A stretch of 49,374 bases of DNA from an uncultured Eubacteriales bacterium. GTDB taxonomy: Bacteria; Bacillota; Clostridia; Oscillospirales; Oscillospiraceae. The notes under the pieces are model-generated. The model did no database searches and had not been told where the DNA came from. It saw nothing but the letters and a program-made list of their open reading frames with translations. The stretch covers positions 1 to 49,374 of the forward strand of contig ONGJ01000014.1 of NCBI GenBank assembly GCA_900317375.1, read 5' to 3'. Shown piece by piece: positions 6,448 to 14,592 of this stretch (within the stretch, counting starts at the first letter, position 1; every line of letters starts with the position of its first letter). The position numbers were made by a program, and so were the translations under genes.

Positions 6448-7548
6448 ATGGAAAAATACACAGAACTGGAACAGGCGCTCCGGGACCCGACGCTTGTACT
6501 GATCACCGATCAGATCCCGACACAGACCGAGCTCAACACCGTTTACGTCAAATACAAAATCCTTCCGAACAGGCAGAAGCGGATCTCGAACTATTATTCC
6601 AGGCTCTTTCTGGGACACAGCGTGCCGGAGATGTACAGCCTTGTGCAGAGCAAGCTGATCGCGGACTCGAATCTGTTGAAGGACCTGCAGCTGCCTGAGG
6701 AAACATTCGTTGTTTCGGAGCCGGATCTCTACTACAGGGAAGACGACTTCAATGCGGGGGAGCTGAACATCTGCTTCATCCTCGGGCATTCGGGAAGCGG
6801 AAAATCCAGGATGGCGGGGACCCTTGTGGGGGACGATATCGACCATATCGAACTGGACGACCTGCTGCTCACCAAAGATCATTTCACCATGGAAGAGCTG
6901 AAGAACTATTCCGATATGATGTACAGCTTTTTCAGCGGTGAAGGGGCGAAATACTATATCGGCGTCGAGGAGCGGGCCGACATCCCCAAGGAAGAATACG
7001 AAGACAGGGTGTTCGTAGACTTCGTCAACTTTGCCATGGACTATGCAAAACAGCACAGGGAAAAGAAATATATCATAGACGGGATCTGGATCTACCTCTA
7101 TTTCAGCGATCCTTCGGTTTTTGCGGATTATGCGGTGTTCATCAAGGGAACGTCGTTCCTGAAATCCAAAATCCGTGCGATGAAGCGGGAGATGCAGAGA
7201 GACAAGGCGGCGCTGCAGGACAGGAAGCAGATGTTCGGCCGGGAAGTCAGAAACTATCTGCTGGACGAGAACAAGATCAACTGCTTTCGCAGCTACTTCA
7301 GCAGCAGTCCGTTAACGATTTTCAGGGAAGAGGTCAACGACGCCGACAGGCAGGCCGAAGCCGTCAGGAATGCGCTGTTCGCCATTGAGGAATGCTTCGT
7401 GAACGGCGACACGGACGGAATCGCCGAGATCAGGAAAAAGGCGGAAGAGAACGCGGAGCTGTCCGTCTGGAACAAAGTGCGGATCTTCAACGAATGCACG
7501 TCCGCACTGACCGATTCCAGGCTTGGAGAACGCCTGGCGCCCGTGTAA
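6448..7548 (+). CDS. P-loop NTPase of unknown function
   Basis: A 366-residue soluble protein. A clear Walker A loop GHSGSGKSR sits at residues 113-121 after the strand ELNICFIL, followed by DDIDHIELDDLLL, so the middle domain resembles small-molecule or nucleotide kinases. YIIDGIWIYLYF (about 208-219) looks like the strand carrying the Walker B aspartate, and basic residues in KSKIRAMKREMQRDK may form a lid. The first 100 residues (including TELNTVYVKYKILPNRQKRI) form a separate domain that I do not recognise; the last 90 are helical and charged. A near-perfect promoter (6322-6351) and GGAAAGGAAGAAAGC before ATG suggest good expression. It is monocistronic, closed by a 17-bp terminator. It could be a kinase or a defence-type NTPase; no function is claimed. 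Confidence 0.8.
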   Translation: MEKYTELEQALRDPTLVLITDQIPTQTELNTVYVKYKILPNRQKRISNYYSRLFLGHSVPEMYSLVQSKLIADSNLLKDLQLPEETFVVSEPDLYYREDDFNAGELNICFILGHSGSGKSRMAGTLVGDDIDHIELDDLLLTKDHFTMEELKNYSDMMYSFFSGEGAKYYIGVEERADIPKEEYEDRVFVDFVNFAMDYAKQHREKKYIIDGIWIYLYFSDPSVFADYAVFIKGTSFLKSKIRAMKREMQRDKAALQDRKQMFGREVRNYLLDENKINCFRSYFSSSPLTIFREEVNDADRQAEAVRNALFAIEECFVNGDTDGIAEIRKKAEENAELSVWNKVRIFNECTSALTDSRLGERLAPV

Positions 7549-7566
7549 GAAACCGGAAAAATAATC

Positions 7567-7612
7567 AGCCCGTCCTTCTCTGCCTGAGCGCAGAGAAGGA
7601 CGGGCTTTGTTC
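7567..7612. terminator. Strong bidirectional terminator
   Basis: Perfect 17-bp stem: AGCCCGTCCTTCTCTGC (7567-7583) pairs with 7590-7606. TTTGTT follows on the plus strand and GATTATTTTT on the minus strand, serving the P-loop gene and the convergent dehydrogenase. Confidence 0.9.
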
Positions 7613-7634
7613 TATCGATCGGAGCGAAGCCGGA

Positions 7635-8783
7635 TTACATCAGGCTGCGGTAGAGGGCGGCGATCTCCTCGACGGAGGTGTCGCGGGGGTTGCCCGGGCA
7701 GCAGGCGTCGGCAAAGGCGCTCTCGGAGAGGAACTGCACGTCCTCGTCCTTGACGATCGCCTTGAGGTCGGCGGGGATGCCCACGTCGGCGCCCAGCTTT
7801 TTGACGGCGGCGATGGTGGCCCTGGCGGCCTCTTCGTCGTTCATGCTGTCGATATAGGGGACCTCCATGGCGCGGCCGATGGCGCGGTAGCGCTCGCCGG
7901 CGACGGGCATGTTGTACTCGAGGCCCAGGGGCAGCAGGATGGCGCAGGCGACGCCGTGGGGCGTGTCATACAGGGCGCTGAGGCCGTGGGCCATGGAGTG
8001 GACGATGCCGAGACCCACGTTGGAAAAGCCCATGCCGGCGATGTACTGGCCGAGAGCCATGCCCTCGCGGCCGCAGGCATCGTTCTCCACGGCGGCGCGC
8101 AGGTACTTGGCGATCAGGCGGATGGCCTCGAGATGGAACATGTCGGAGATGGCGCAGTGGCCCTTGGTGATATAGCCCTCGATGGCGTGGGTCAGGGCGT
8201 CCATACCGGTGGCGGCGGTGAGGGGCTTGGGCATGGAGTACATCATCTCGGGATCGACCACGGCGACCTCGGGGATGTCGTTGACGTCGACGCAGACGAA
8301 CTTCCGCTTCTTCTCGACGTCGGTGATGACATAGTTGATGGTGACCTCAGCAGCGGTGCCGGCGGTGGTGGGGACGGCGATGGTGAACACCGCGTGCTTC
8401 TTGGTGGGGGCCACGCCCTCAAGGGAGCGGACGTCGGCAAACTCGGGGTTGTTGATGATGATGCCGATGGCCTTGGAGGTGTCCATGACGGAGCCGCCGC
8501 CCACGGCGATGATGCAGTCAGCATTGAACTCCTGAAAAGCCTTGACGCCGTTCTGGACGTTCTCAATGGAGGGATTGGGCTTGATGTCGGTGAAGAAGGT
8601 GTAGGCAACGCCGATCTCGTCCAGCACGTCGGTGATCTTTTTGATCTCGCCGGACTTGACCACGTGGCGCCCGGAGGCGATGAAGGCGCGCTTGAAGCCG
8701 CGGCGGGAAAGCTCGCCGCCGATCTCTTTGACGGCACCGGCGCCGTGATAGGAAACAGGATTGAGTACGATGCGATTTGCCAT
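7635..8783 (-). CDS. fucO: Iron-containing alcohol dehydrogenase, lactaldehyde reductase type (FucO)
   Basis: A 382-residue group III alcohol dehydrogenase, near-collinear with E. coli FucO, which reduces L-lactaldehyde to 1,2-propanediol with NADH during anaerobic fucose or rhamnose breakdown. MANRIVLN opens as in FucO. The nucleotide site GGGSVMDTSKAIGI, the stretch NNPEFADVRSLEG and TTAGTAAEVTINYVITD are highly typical. The four iron ligands are Asp195, His199 (DALTHAIEGY), His262 (VHSMAH) and His276 (DTPHG), one residue offset from FucO. GGAGATCAGTTTC before the ATG at 8783 sets the start; an upstream in-frame extension lacks one. A promoter at 8935-8963 gives a leader of about 145 bases. 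No other fucose gene is adjacent, so another short-chain alcohol substrate is possible. Confidence 0.9.
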   Translation of the reverse strand: MANRIVLNPVSYHGAGAVKEIGGELSRRGFKRAFIASGRHVVKSGEIKKITDVLDEIGVAYTFFTDIKPNPSIENVQNGVKAFQEFNADCIIAVGGGSVMDTSKAIGIIINNPEFADVRSLEGVAPTKKHAVFTIAVPTTAGTAAEVTINYVITDVEKKRKFVCVDVNDIPEVAVVDPEMMYSMPKPLTAATGMDALTHAIEGYITKGHCAISDMFHLEAIRLIAKYLRAAVENDACGREGMALGQYIAGMGFSNVGLGIVHSMAHGLSALYDTPHGVACAILLPLGLEYNMPVAGERYRAIGRAMEVPYIDSMNDEEAARATIAAVKKLGADVGIPADLKAIVKDEDVQFLSESAFADACCPGNPRDTSVEEIAALYRSLM

Positions 8784-8934
8784 GAAACTGATCTCCTTTT
8801 CAAAATAAATGACCTGTCCAGACAGGCCGCGGGGCACCTGACAGCAGCACAGGCTTCCGACTCTCGCTTGGCTATGTTCCGTCGGTTCCTTCTCAAGCCG
8901 CCTGCCCGTTCTGTCAGTTCAGCCCTTCTAACAC

Positions 8935-8963
8935 AGTTTACCACAAAGTCTTCCCGCTGGCAA
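8935..8963 (-). promoter_or_regulatory. Candidate promoter of the FucO-type dehydrogenase
   Basis: Minus strand TTGCCA (8958-8963), 17-base spacer, TAAACT (8935-8940). In the leader, the short palindrome CCTGTC-CA-GACAGG (8813-8826) could be an operator or an RNA hairpin close to the ribosome binding site. Confidence 0.5.
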
Positions 8964-8966
8964 CAG

Positions 8967-9010
8967 AAAAAGGGCCCGGACAGGCTGAAAACAGCAGAGC
9001 CTGTCCGGGC
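8967..9010 (-). terminator. Terminator of the permease-GGDEF-EAL gene
   Basis: Stem of 13 bp: GCCCGGACAGGCT (8974-8986) with AGCCTGTCCGGGC (8998-9010), followed on the minus strand by CCTTTTTC, directly after the stop codon at 9019. Confidence 0.85.
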
Positions 9011-9018
9011 GGGCCGGA

Positions 9019-12000
9019 TCATGATTTCGGAGCGGTTTCTTCCTTTTTCACGCCGATGACGATGTGGTGGCGGTCGCTTTCGCGGGTGCGGATGGTCTGC
9101 AGCGTGTACGGCGTCGGGACACCGTTTTTCACTCTGCGGAAGGGCAGGGTGACGGATTCGTTCTGTTCCGCCAGGCGGATCAGGTTTGCCTTGCCGGTCG
9201 CCTCGCGAAGCGGCCCGGCATCGTCCTCGGCCACATCCTGCAGCAGGTTTTTGCGGGCACTGTCAAAGAAGTCGATCCCGCCGGGGTGGATCTCGAGTTT
9301 TCCGCCCTCGCCGGTAACAAACTCCAGATAAAAGTCTGTCAGCACGTCCACATAAAAGATACGCTCAAAATCGCCGGTCAGCGCCTCAGAAATGCTGACG
9401 GCGGTTTTTTCCGTTTTGGCGGTATGCGCGTCCGCCGCTTCCCCGGAGCGCTCGATCAGGAAGCGGTCAAAGGCCTCGGGCGGCACGGGCTTGGAGAAGT
9501 AATAGCCCTGCACCAGGTCGCAGCCCATGGCCTTGAGGACCAGGTACTGCTCCTCCGTTTCCACGCCCTCGGCCACGACGGGAACATGCAGGTAGTCCGC
9601 GATGTCGATGATCAGCTCGATCATGCGCACGTCCCGGGTTTTGCCGAAGGCGCTGCGCACAAAGCTCATATCCAGCTTCAGCGCGTCAATCGGGAGATGG
9701 GAGAGCATGCCCAGCGAGGAGTAGCCGGTCCCGAAGTCGTCCATCTCGATGCGGAAGCCCATGCCCACGCCGCGCAGCTCCTTGGCCGTGGTGATCACCT
9801 GATCGGCGTCCCCGGTATAGGCGGATTCCGTAATCTCGAGGACCAGATCCTCGGCATTCAGGCCGTAGGTCTCCAGGATCTCGGTGAAGATGTCCTTCAG
9901 ATTCGGCGTCAGCATGTCGATGCGCGAAACATTGACCGACACGGGCACGGAAAAGCCGAAGCGGTCCTTCCAGCTGCGGATCCGCGAGGCCGTCTCGCAC
10001 CAGACGAAACGGTCGAGGTCCAGGATCAGGCCGTTGTCCTCCAGCAGCGGGATGAAGACGCCCGGGCTGATCATGCCCAGCTCGGGATGATCCCAGCGGA
10101 CCAGGGCCTCAGCGCTGGCCAGGATGGGCTTTTCGGGCCGGATATCATACTTGGGCTGGAAGTAGACCATGAAGCGGCCGCTCTCCAGAGACGGCTTGAA
10201 GTCCTCCAGCAGGCGCTCGCGGTACAGCTCGGCCTCGTGCATCTCGGTATCGTAAATACCGATGGCCTTGCGGTAGCCGCTGCGGACCGAATTCGCGGCC
10301 GTCCGGGCATAGTCGAAGCGGCGTTCGATCTGCAGGGATTTGTCCACATTGGAGTACACGCCCATGCGGAGCCGCACGCGGTTTTCGGACACGTCCTCGT
10401 CCACAAGGCCCTCGGAGGCCTTGTCCAGAATGCTGCCGTAGTCCTCGCGGTGGGGGCAGTAGATGAGGAAGGTATCCGCCGCCCGGCGGCATCCCACGCC
10501 GCCGACCTCGCGCGAGATCTGACGCACGCGGCTGCCGATGCGCGCCAGCACGCTGTCGCCGTACTGCTTCCCGTAGCGCTCGTTGAGCATGTGGAAATGG
10601 TTGACATCCAGGACGATCGCGTCCATCGGCTTGTCGGCATAGTGCTGGTCGAACATGCGCACATAGCGCAGGAAATAATCGAGGTTAAAGAGGTTCGTCA
10701 GGCTGTCGCGCTCGGTGGACTGGATGATGTTGCGCTTTTCGGAGAGCTCGATGCAGCGGTTGATGCGCGCCCGGACGATCTCGACGGTGGGATAGGGCTT
10801 GGGGATGAAGTCAATCGCGCCGAGCCGCAGGCACTCGACCTCGGCGCTCTGGTCGGCGGTCATCACGATCACCGGGATATTCCGGAGCTCTTCCTCTTCC
10901 TTCATCACCTTCAGCACTTCCATGCCGCTCATTTTCGGCATCTGCAGATCCAGAAGCACCATGGCCAGATCGTCCCCGCTGCCCTTGATCTGCTCCAGCG
11001 CCTCGATGCCGTCGGAGGCATAGAGCACGTCGTATTCGTCTTCGAGCATATTGCCCAGCATCATCTGGTTGATGCGCTCGTCCTCCACGATGAGAATATG
11101 GTGCTTGAGGTGAAGGATGTCCGCGTTCTCATCATCCCGGAAGGCCGGCTTTGCGGCGAGCTCGGCATCCTCACGCGTGACGGCGCCCATGCCCTTCAGC
11201 AGCTTCTTCTCCTCATACATCAGGCCGTCTGCGCGTTCGAAAACGGGGTGAAAGCTTGTGTCCTCCCCGGGCCGGTATTCGGAAAGGCCGCCGGAGATGA
11301 CGACGTCCCCGGTGCTGATATGCTCGACGGAGCGGTCATGCAGGGCCAGGACCAGCTCCTTACGGATGAGATAGTCGCGTCCCCGCATGATCACCACGAA
11401 CTCGTCGCCGCCCGTTCTGTACACCGGGCTGTGCTGGAAGATATCGCAGATCATGCGGCTTGCCTTGCGAATGTGCTCATCGCCCGCCTTGTGGCCGAGG
11501 GTGTCGTTGATGACCTTGAGGCCGTTGACATCGCAGACCGCAACGGCAAAGTTCTCCGCCGTCTGGGCAGCGATGTCGGCATCCATCTGCTTTTCCTGCA
11601 GAAGGAAGGCATGCTTGCTCTTGACGCCGGTCAGGGGGTCGGTAAAGGCGACTGTCGTTGCCTCATCGCGCTCTTCCAGGGCTTTCTTTTCCCAGCGCTG
11701 CATGGAGATGTAGTTTGCCAGCATGACGGCGATGGCGAGGCCGAAAAGCGACGTGATGAGGATCAGACTCGTGTTGTCCGCGTCATGAATGCGGGAGAGC
11801 TCGTGCTCAAAGAAGGTATCCTCGTCCATGGCGAGGGTCTGTTCATCCGCGGTGCCGTCCACGTAGTTGTGGATCTCCTCCATGATGGCATTTTCCCTGC
11901 TCTCATTGAAGCGCTCGGCCCAGGTCGCGGAAAGCATGACGACGAAAGCCAGCAGGGCAATCCAGACGATGATGGCCTTGCCGAAGTTTCTGGAGTGATC

Positions 12001-13410
12001 CTTCCGGATGACGCCGTTGAAGAAAACCAGGCCGAGGATGGACCAGGCGATCAGGAGGGCATAGGTCTCCGTCTCGATGGTGTTGTCCGAGAAGATGCCG
12101 GGGAAGCCGAGATAGACCAGGAAGATCACCAGAATGACCATGCAGATGCCGCTAATGATGCGGTGCTTTCTGTCGTGCTCCTGTCCGGAGACCTTATAGA
12201 CGGCGGCGGAGGCAAAGCCGTAGAGGATGGTGGCGCCGAAGGTGGTGGTATCCACGATCCAGCCGATGGCCGTCCTGCCCAGGAAAGGAATGGGCAGCGA
12301 GATGAGCGTCACCAGCACGATGGTGTTGACGGGGATCTGTTTGTCATTGAGCTCGGTATAGCGCGCGGGGAGGATGCCGTCCTGCGCCGCAGCATAGCAG
12401 AGGCGGCTGAGCGTGCGCAGCATGCCGATCAGGCTGGTCAGAACCAGCGCCACCAGGGAGAGCATCAGGATGTTGACGCCGGTCCCGCCGAGATAGAAGT
12501 TCGCCGCATAGAAGGCGGGCAGGCCCGCGATGCCGTCGAACTCGTCCAAACGGCGGATATAGTCCAGCCAGCTGCTGCAGCCCTCGGGGTAGGCGGAGAC
12601 GCTCATCAGGACAATGAAGATGTACAGCGCGGTGATGACCGTCACCGAGATGACGAGGATGCGGAAGAGGCTGCTGTGCTTAAACCGATACTCCTCAGCG
12701 GAGTGGGACACGCTTTCAAAGCCGATAAAGGCCCAGGGCGAGATGAAGGCAATGCGTATCACCTGGCGCAGGGCGCCTTTGTCGGGGAGGAAGGCCGGCG
12801 CCATGCTCATGCCCGCGGAGGGGCGGCGCAGCATGGCAACAGCAAAGCAGAAGGTGATGCCGACCGTAAAGACCAGGACGAGGATCTCCATCAGGCGGGC
12901 GGTGGCCAGCTTGCTCTTCGCGCACAGCAGCGCCACCAGACCCATGACAATCAGCGTGACGGCCGCCTCGCCGGCATAGACCTCATAGCCGAAGATCGTG
13001 TAGAGATACCCGACCTTGAAGACCCCCCGGAGGAAATAGCGCGCAAAGAGCGGAACGCTGGTGGCGTTTGCCCAGAAAATGGAGATGTAGGTCAGGAACA
13101 TGAACCAGGCCGCGAGGAAGGCGCGGTCATAGCCGAAGACATGCTTGATATAGTTGTAAAGGCCGCCCGTGCCGGGATAGTGGTTGCCAAGGTAGTGATA
13201 GTGACTCGACACCATCAGCATCATGAGATAGCCGACCAGCAGGCCGAGGGTCGAGCCGAGGGGGCCTGCCTGGGAGAGATAGGTCCTGCTGGTGACGACC
13301 AGGGAGCCCCAGCCGATGGCCGAGCCCACAGACAGGGCCCAGACCGTCAGCGGAGAAAGATAGGGCTGCAGTTTTGTCTGCTGATTCACACCGGATGAAG
13401 GTTCTGACAT
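9019..13410 (-). CDS. APC-type permease fused to GGDEF-REC-GGDEF-EAL cyclic-di-GMP signalling domains
   Basis: One uninterrupted frame of 1463 residues. Residues 1-495 are an amino acid/polyamine (APC superfamily) permease with about 12 membrane segments; SVGSAIGWGS (27-36) is the family's unwound first-helix motif. Residues 498-548 form an outer loop and 549-567 a final membrane helix. A GGDEF domain follows (about 585-745), with intact TGGDEF at 666-671, so diguanylate cyclase activity is expected. Next is a receiver domain (771-888) with Asp821, Thr851 and Lys871. A second GGDEF domain (about 895-1055) is degenerate, RRAADTF at 975-981. The EAL phosphodiesterase domain (1065-1320) keeps EAL (1101), VNVS, EITES, DDFGTG (1224-1229), KLD and EGVET. 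The tail (1340-1455) is PAS-like. Transport or ligand binding may thus feed directly into cyclic-di-GMP control; that link is inferred. It is monocistronic, with its own terminator. Confidence 0.93.
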   Translation of the reverse strand: MSEPSSGVNQQTKLQPYLSPLTVWALSVGSAIGWGSLVVTSRTYLSQAGPLGSTLGLLVGYLMMLMVSSHYHYLGNHYPGTGGLYNYIKHVFGYDRAFLAAWFMFLTYISIFWANATSVPLFARYFLRGVFKVGYLYTIFGYEVYAGEAAVTLIVMGLVALLCAKSKLATARLMEILVLVFTVGITFCFAVAMLRRPSAGMSMAPAFLPDKGALRQVIRIAFISPWAFIGFESVSHSAEEYRFKHSSLFRILVISVTVITALYIFIVLMSVSAYPEGCSSWLDYIRRLDEFDGIAGLPAFYAANFYLGGTGVNILMLSLVALVLTSLIGMLRTLSRLCYAAAQDGILPARYTELNDKQIPVNTIVLVTLISLPIPFLGRTAIGWIVDTTTFGATILYGFASAAVYKVSGQEHDRKHRIISGICMVILVIFLVYLGFPGIFSDNTIETETYALLIAWSILGLVFFNGVIRKDHSRNFGKAIIVWIALLAFVVMLSATWAERFNESRENAIMEEIHNYVDGTADEQTLAMDEDTFFEHELSRIHDADNTSLILITSLFGLAIAVMLANYISMQRWEKKALEERDEATTVAFTDPLTGVKSKHAFLLQEKQMDADIAAQTAENFAVAVCDVNGLKVINDTLGHKAGDEHIRKASRMICDIFQHSPVYRTGGDEFVVIMRGRDYLIRKELVLALHDRSVEHISTGDVVISGGLSEYRPGEDTSFHPVFERADGLMYEEKKLLKGMGAVTREDAELAAKPAFRDDENADILHLKHHILIVEDERINQMMLGNMLEDEYDVLYASDGIEALEQIKGSGDDLAMVLLDLQMPKMSGMEVLKVMKEEEELRNIPVIVMTADQSAEVECLRLGAIDFIPKPYPTVEIVRARINRCIELSEKRNIIQSTERDSLTNLFNLDYFLRYVRMFDQHYADKPMDAIVLDVNHFHMLNERYGKQYGDSVLARIGSRVRQISREVGGVGCRRAADTFLIYCPHREDYGSILDKASEGLVDEDVSENRVRLRMGVYSNVDKSLQIERRFDYARTAANSVRSGYRKAIGIYDTEMHEAELYRERLLEDFKPSLESGRFMVYFQPKYDIRPEKPILASAEALVRWDHPELGMISPGVFIPLLEDNGLILDLDRFVWCETASRIRSWKDRFGFSVPVSVNVSRIDMLTPNLKDIFTEILETYGLNAEDLVLEITESAYTGDADQVITTAKELRGVGMGFRIEMDDFGTGYSSLGMLSHLPIDALKLDMSFVRSAFGKTRDVRMIELIIDIADYLHVPVVAEGVETEEQYLVLKAMGCDLVQGYYFSKPVPPEAFDRFLIERSGEAADAHTAKTEKTAVSISEALTGDFERIFYVDVLTDFYLEFVTGEGGKLEIHPGGIDFFDSARKNLLQDVAEDDAGPLREATGKANLIRLAEQNESVTLPFRRVKNGVPTPYTLQTIRTRESDRHHIVIGVKKEETAPKS

Positions 13411-13501
13411 GGTTCTCTCTCCTCACAGCGCCGCTCCTGCCGGCGGAAGCATCCCGGAGGCAGGGCGTCTGCGTTTTTGAATTTGCATTTTTATTTTATA
13501 T

Positions 13502-13531
13502 ATAGTACCATGGCACGGCAGGGTTTCGCAA
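13502..13531 (-). promoter_or_regulatory. Candidate promoter of the permease-GGDEF-EAL gene
   Basis: Minus strand TTGCGA (13526-13531), 18-base spacer, TACTAT (13502-13507) in a TA-rich tract, about 90 bases before the ATG at 13410. Confidence 0.45.
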
Positions 13532-13564
13532 GTGCGACGGGCAAAAAAAGCAACAATTTCTTCG

Positions 13565-13593
13565 TTGAGCTTCGGCAGTGCCTGTGATATGAT
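13565..13593 (+). promoter_or_regulatory. Candidate extended -10 promoter of the HAD gene
   Basis: TTGAGC (13565-13570), 17-base spacer, TGATATGAT with the -10 hexamer TATGAT at 13588-13593 preceded by an extended TG. Confidence 0.6.
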
Positions 13594-13665
13594 GGTGACA
13601 GGACAGGGAATATGATAAAAAGAGAGCATGCGGGCAGGCTTGGAAACGGAGGATGGGAACAGAGC

Positions 13666-14343
13666 ATGAGCGGAGTGGATTTTCGGGCGGTACACGCCGT
13701 GATCTTTGACATGGACGGCGTGATCTTTGACTCGGAAAGGCTGTATGTCGACTGCTGCTCGGAGGCAGCGGAGGGGCTCGGGATGGAAGGCATCGTCGAA
13801 ACCACCCTGCGCTGCATCGGGGTGAGGGCCGACGTGACCGATCAGATCCTGCTCGACGCCTATGGGGACAGGGCGCTCATCGACCGCTTTCAGGAAGCAG
13901 CCAGAGCCCTCTTTCTGGAGAAATACCGGGCGGGGCTGCTGGCCGTCAAGCCCGGGGTGCGGGAGCTGCTGGCTTATCTGAAGCGACGGGGAGCCGGGCT
14001 TGCCGTTGCCTCGTCCACCCGGACGGACATTGTGGAGAAGGAACTGGCGGATGCCGGCCTGCTCCCCTTCTTTGACCGGGTGGTGGGCGGCGATCAGGTC
14101 AGCCGGAGCAAGCCGCATCCGGATATCTTTCTGCGGGCGGCCGAGGCGCTTGGAGAGCAGGCAGAGCACTGTCTCGTGATCGAGGATTCCTTCAACGGGG
14201 TCCGTGCAGGCCGGGCGGCGGGCATGCAGGTAATCATGGTGCCGGACCTGCTGCAGCCGGACGGGGAGATGCGCTCGCTCGCCGGCGCGGTGGAACCCTC
14301 CCTGCTCCATGTACTGAAAAAAATGCAGAAAGAAAAAGCGTAA
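13666..14343 (+). CDS. HAD superfamily hydrolase, beta-phosphoglucomutase-like
   Basis: A 225-residue subfamily IA HAD phosphatase or mutase. Motif I is FDMDGVIFDSE, with the two catalytic aspartates; motif II is ASSTRTD; motif III is the lysine in SRSKPHPDIF; motif IV is VIEDSFNGVRAG. The helical cap lies between motifs I and II (about residues 20-90). The substrate cannot be told apart among sugar phosphates; the DxDGV followed by DSE pattern and the SRSKPHPDIF stretch fit beta-phosphoglucomutase-like and sugar-phosphatase members. The ATG at 13666 fits the family N-terminus, although its GGAGGA is about 12 bases away; an ATG at 13612 would add 18 unusual residues. The gene runs directly into a repeat element at its stop codon. 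Confidence 0.88.
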   Translation: MSGVDFRAVHAVIFDMDGVIFDSERLYVDCCSEAAEGLGMEGIVETTLRCIGVRADVTDQILLDAYGDRALIDRFQEAARALFLEKYRAGLLAVKPGVRELLAYLKRRGAGLAVASSTRTDIVEKELADAGLLPFFDRVVGGDQVSRSKPHPDIFLRAAEALGEQAEHCLVIEDSFNGVRAGRAAGMQVIMVPDLLQPDGEMRSLAGAVEPSLLHVLKKMQKEKA

Positions 14344-14554
14344 GTCGGAATGATAGGACCTCTCTCCCCATTGTGAGCGGCCGCAGTGGCTGCGTCAGGG
14401 GCAGGATCTTCCCTTGCCGCGCACGGTAGAGACTGATTGGGAGTGCCCGACTTCAGATACCTGCTGTTGCGCGGAAGGCAAGTCTATACCTCGCACCTAC
14501 AATTCACCGCCGCGCATATTTTGTTTCAACAAACCAGGTCCTGGTTTTCCGACT
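14343..14554 (+). repeat. Interspersed structured repeat, copy 1 (with terminal inverted repeats)
   Basis: The element begins AGTCGGAA-TGAT-AGGACCT (14343-14361) and ends AGGTCCT-GGTT-TTCCGACT (14536-14554), an imperfect inverted repeat (15 of 19 positions). Inside are module B (about 14377-14442, starting GCGGCCGCAGT and ending GACTGATTGGGAG) and module A (about 14461-14516), in which GCGCGG pairs with CCGCGC across roughly 40 bases. Related copies lie at 38802-38935 (A, same strand) and 20235-20401 (A and B, opposite strand). The element has no coding capacity. It overlaps the HAD stop codon and fills the gap to the DUF2804 gene. Confidence 0.72.
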
Positions 14555-14592
14555 ATCACCGAAGAAAACCACAATGGAGAGAGGGTCTGAAA

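Noticed and set aside
8850-8866. TTCCGACT near the fucO leader as a fourth copy of the dispersed repeat
   Set aside because: Only the eight-base end motif matches; the AGGACCT block and modules A and B are absent.
9064-13398. A 1444-codon open frame on the plus strand
   Set aside because: It is the antisense shadow of the permease-GGDEF-EAL gene in GC-rich DNA. It has no family motif, while the minus-strand frame has complete domains.
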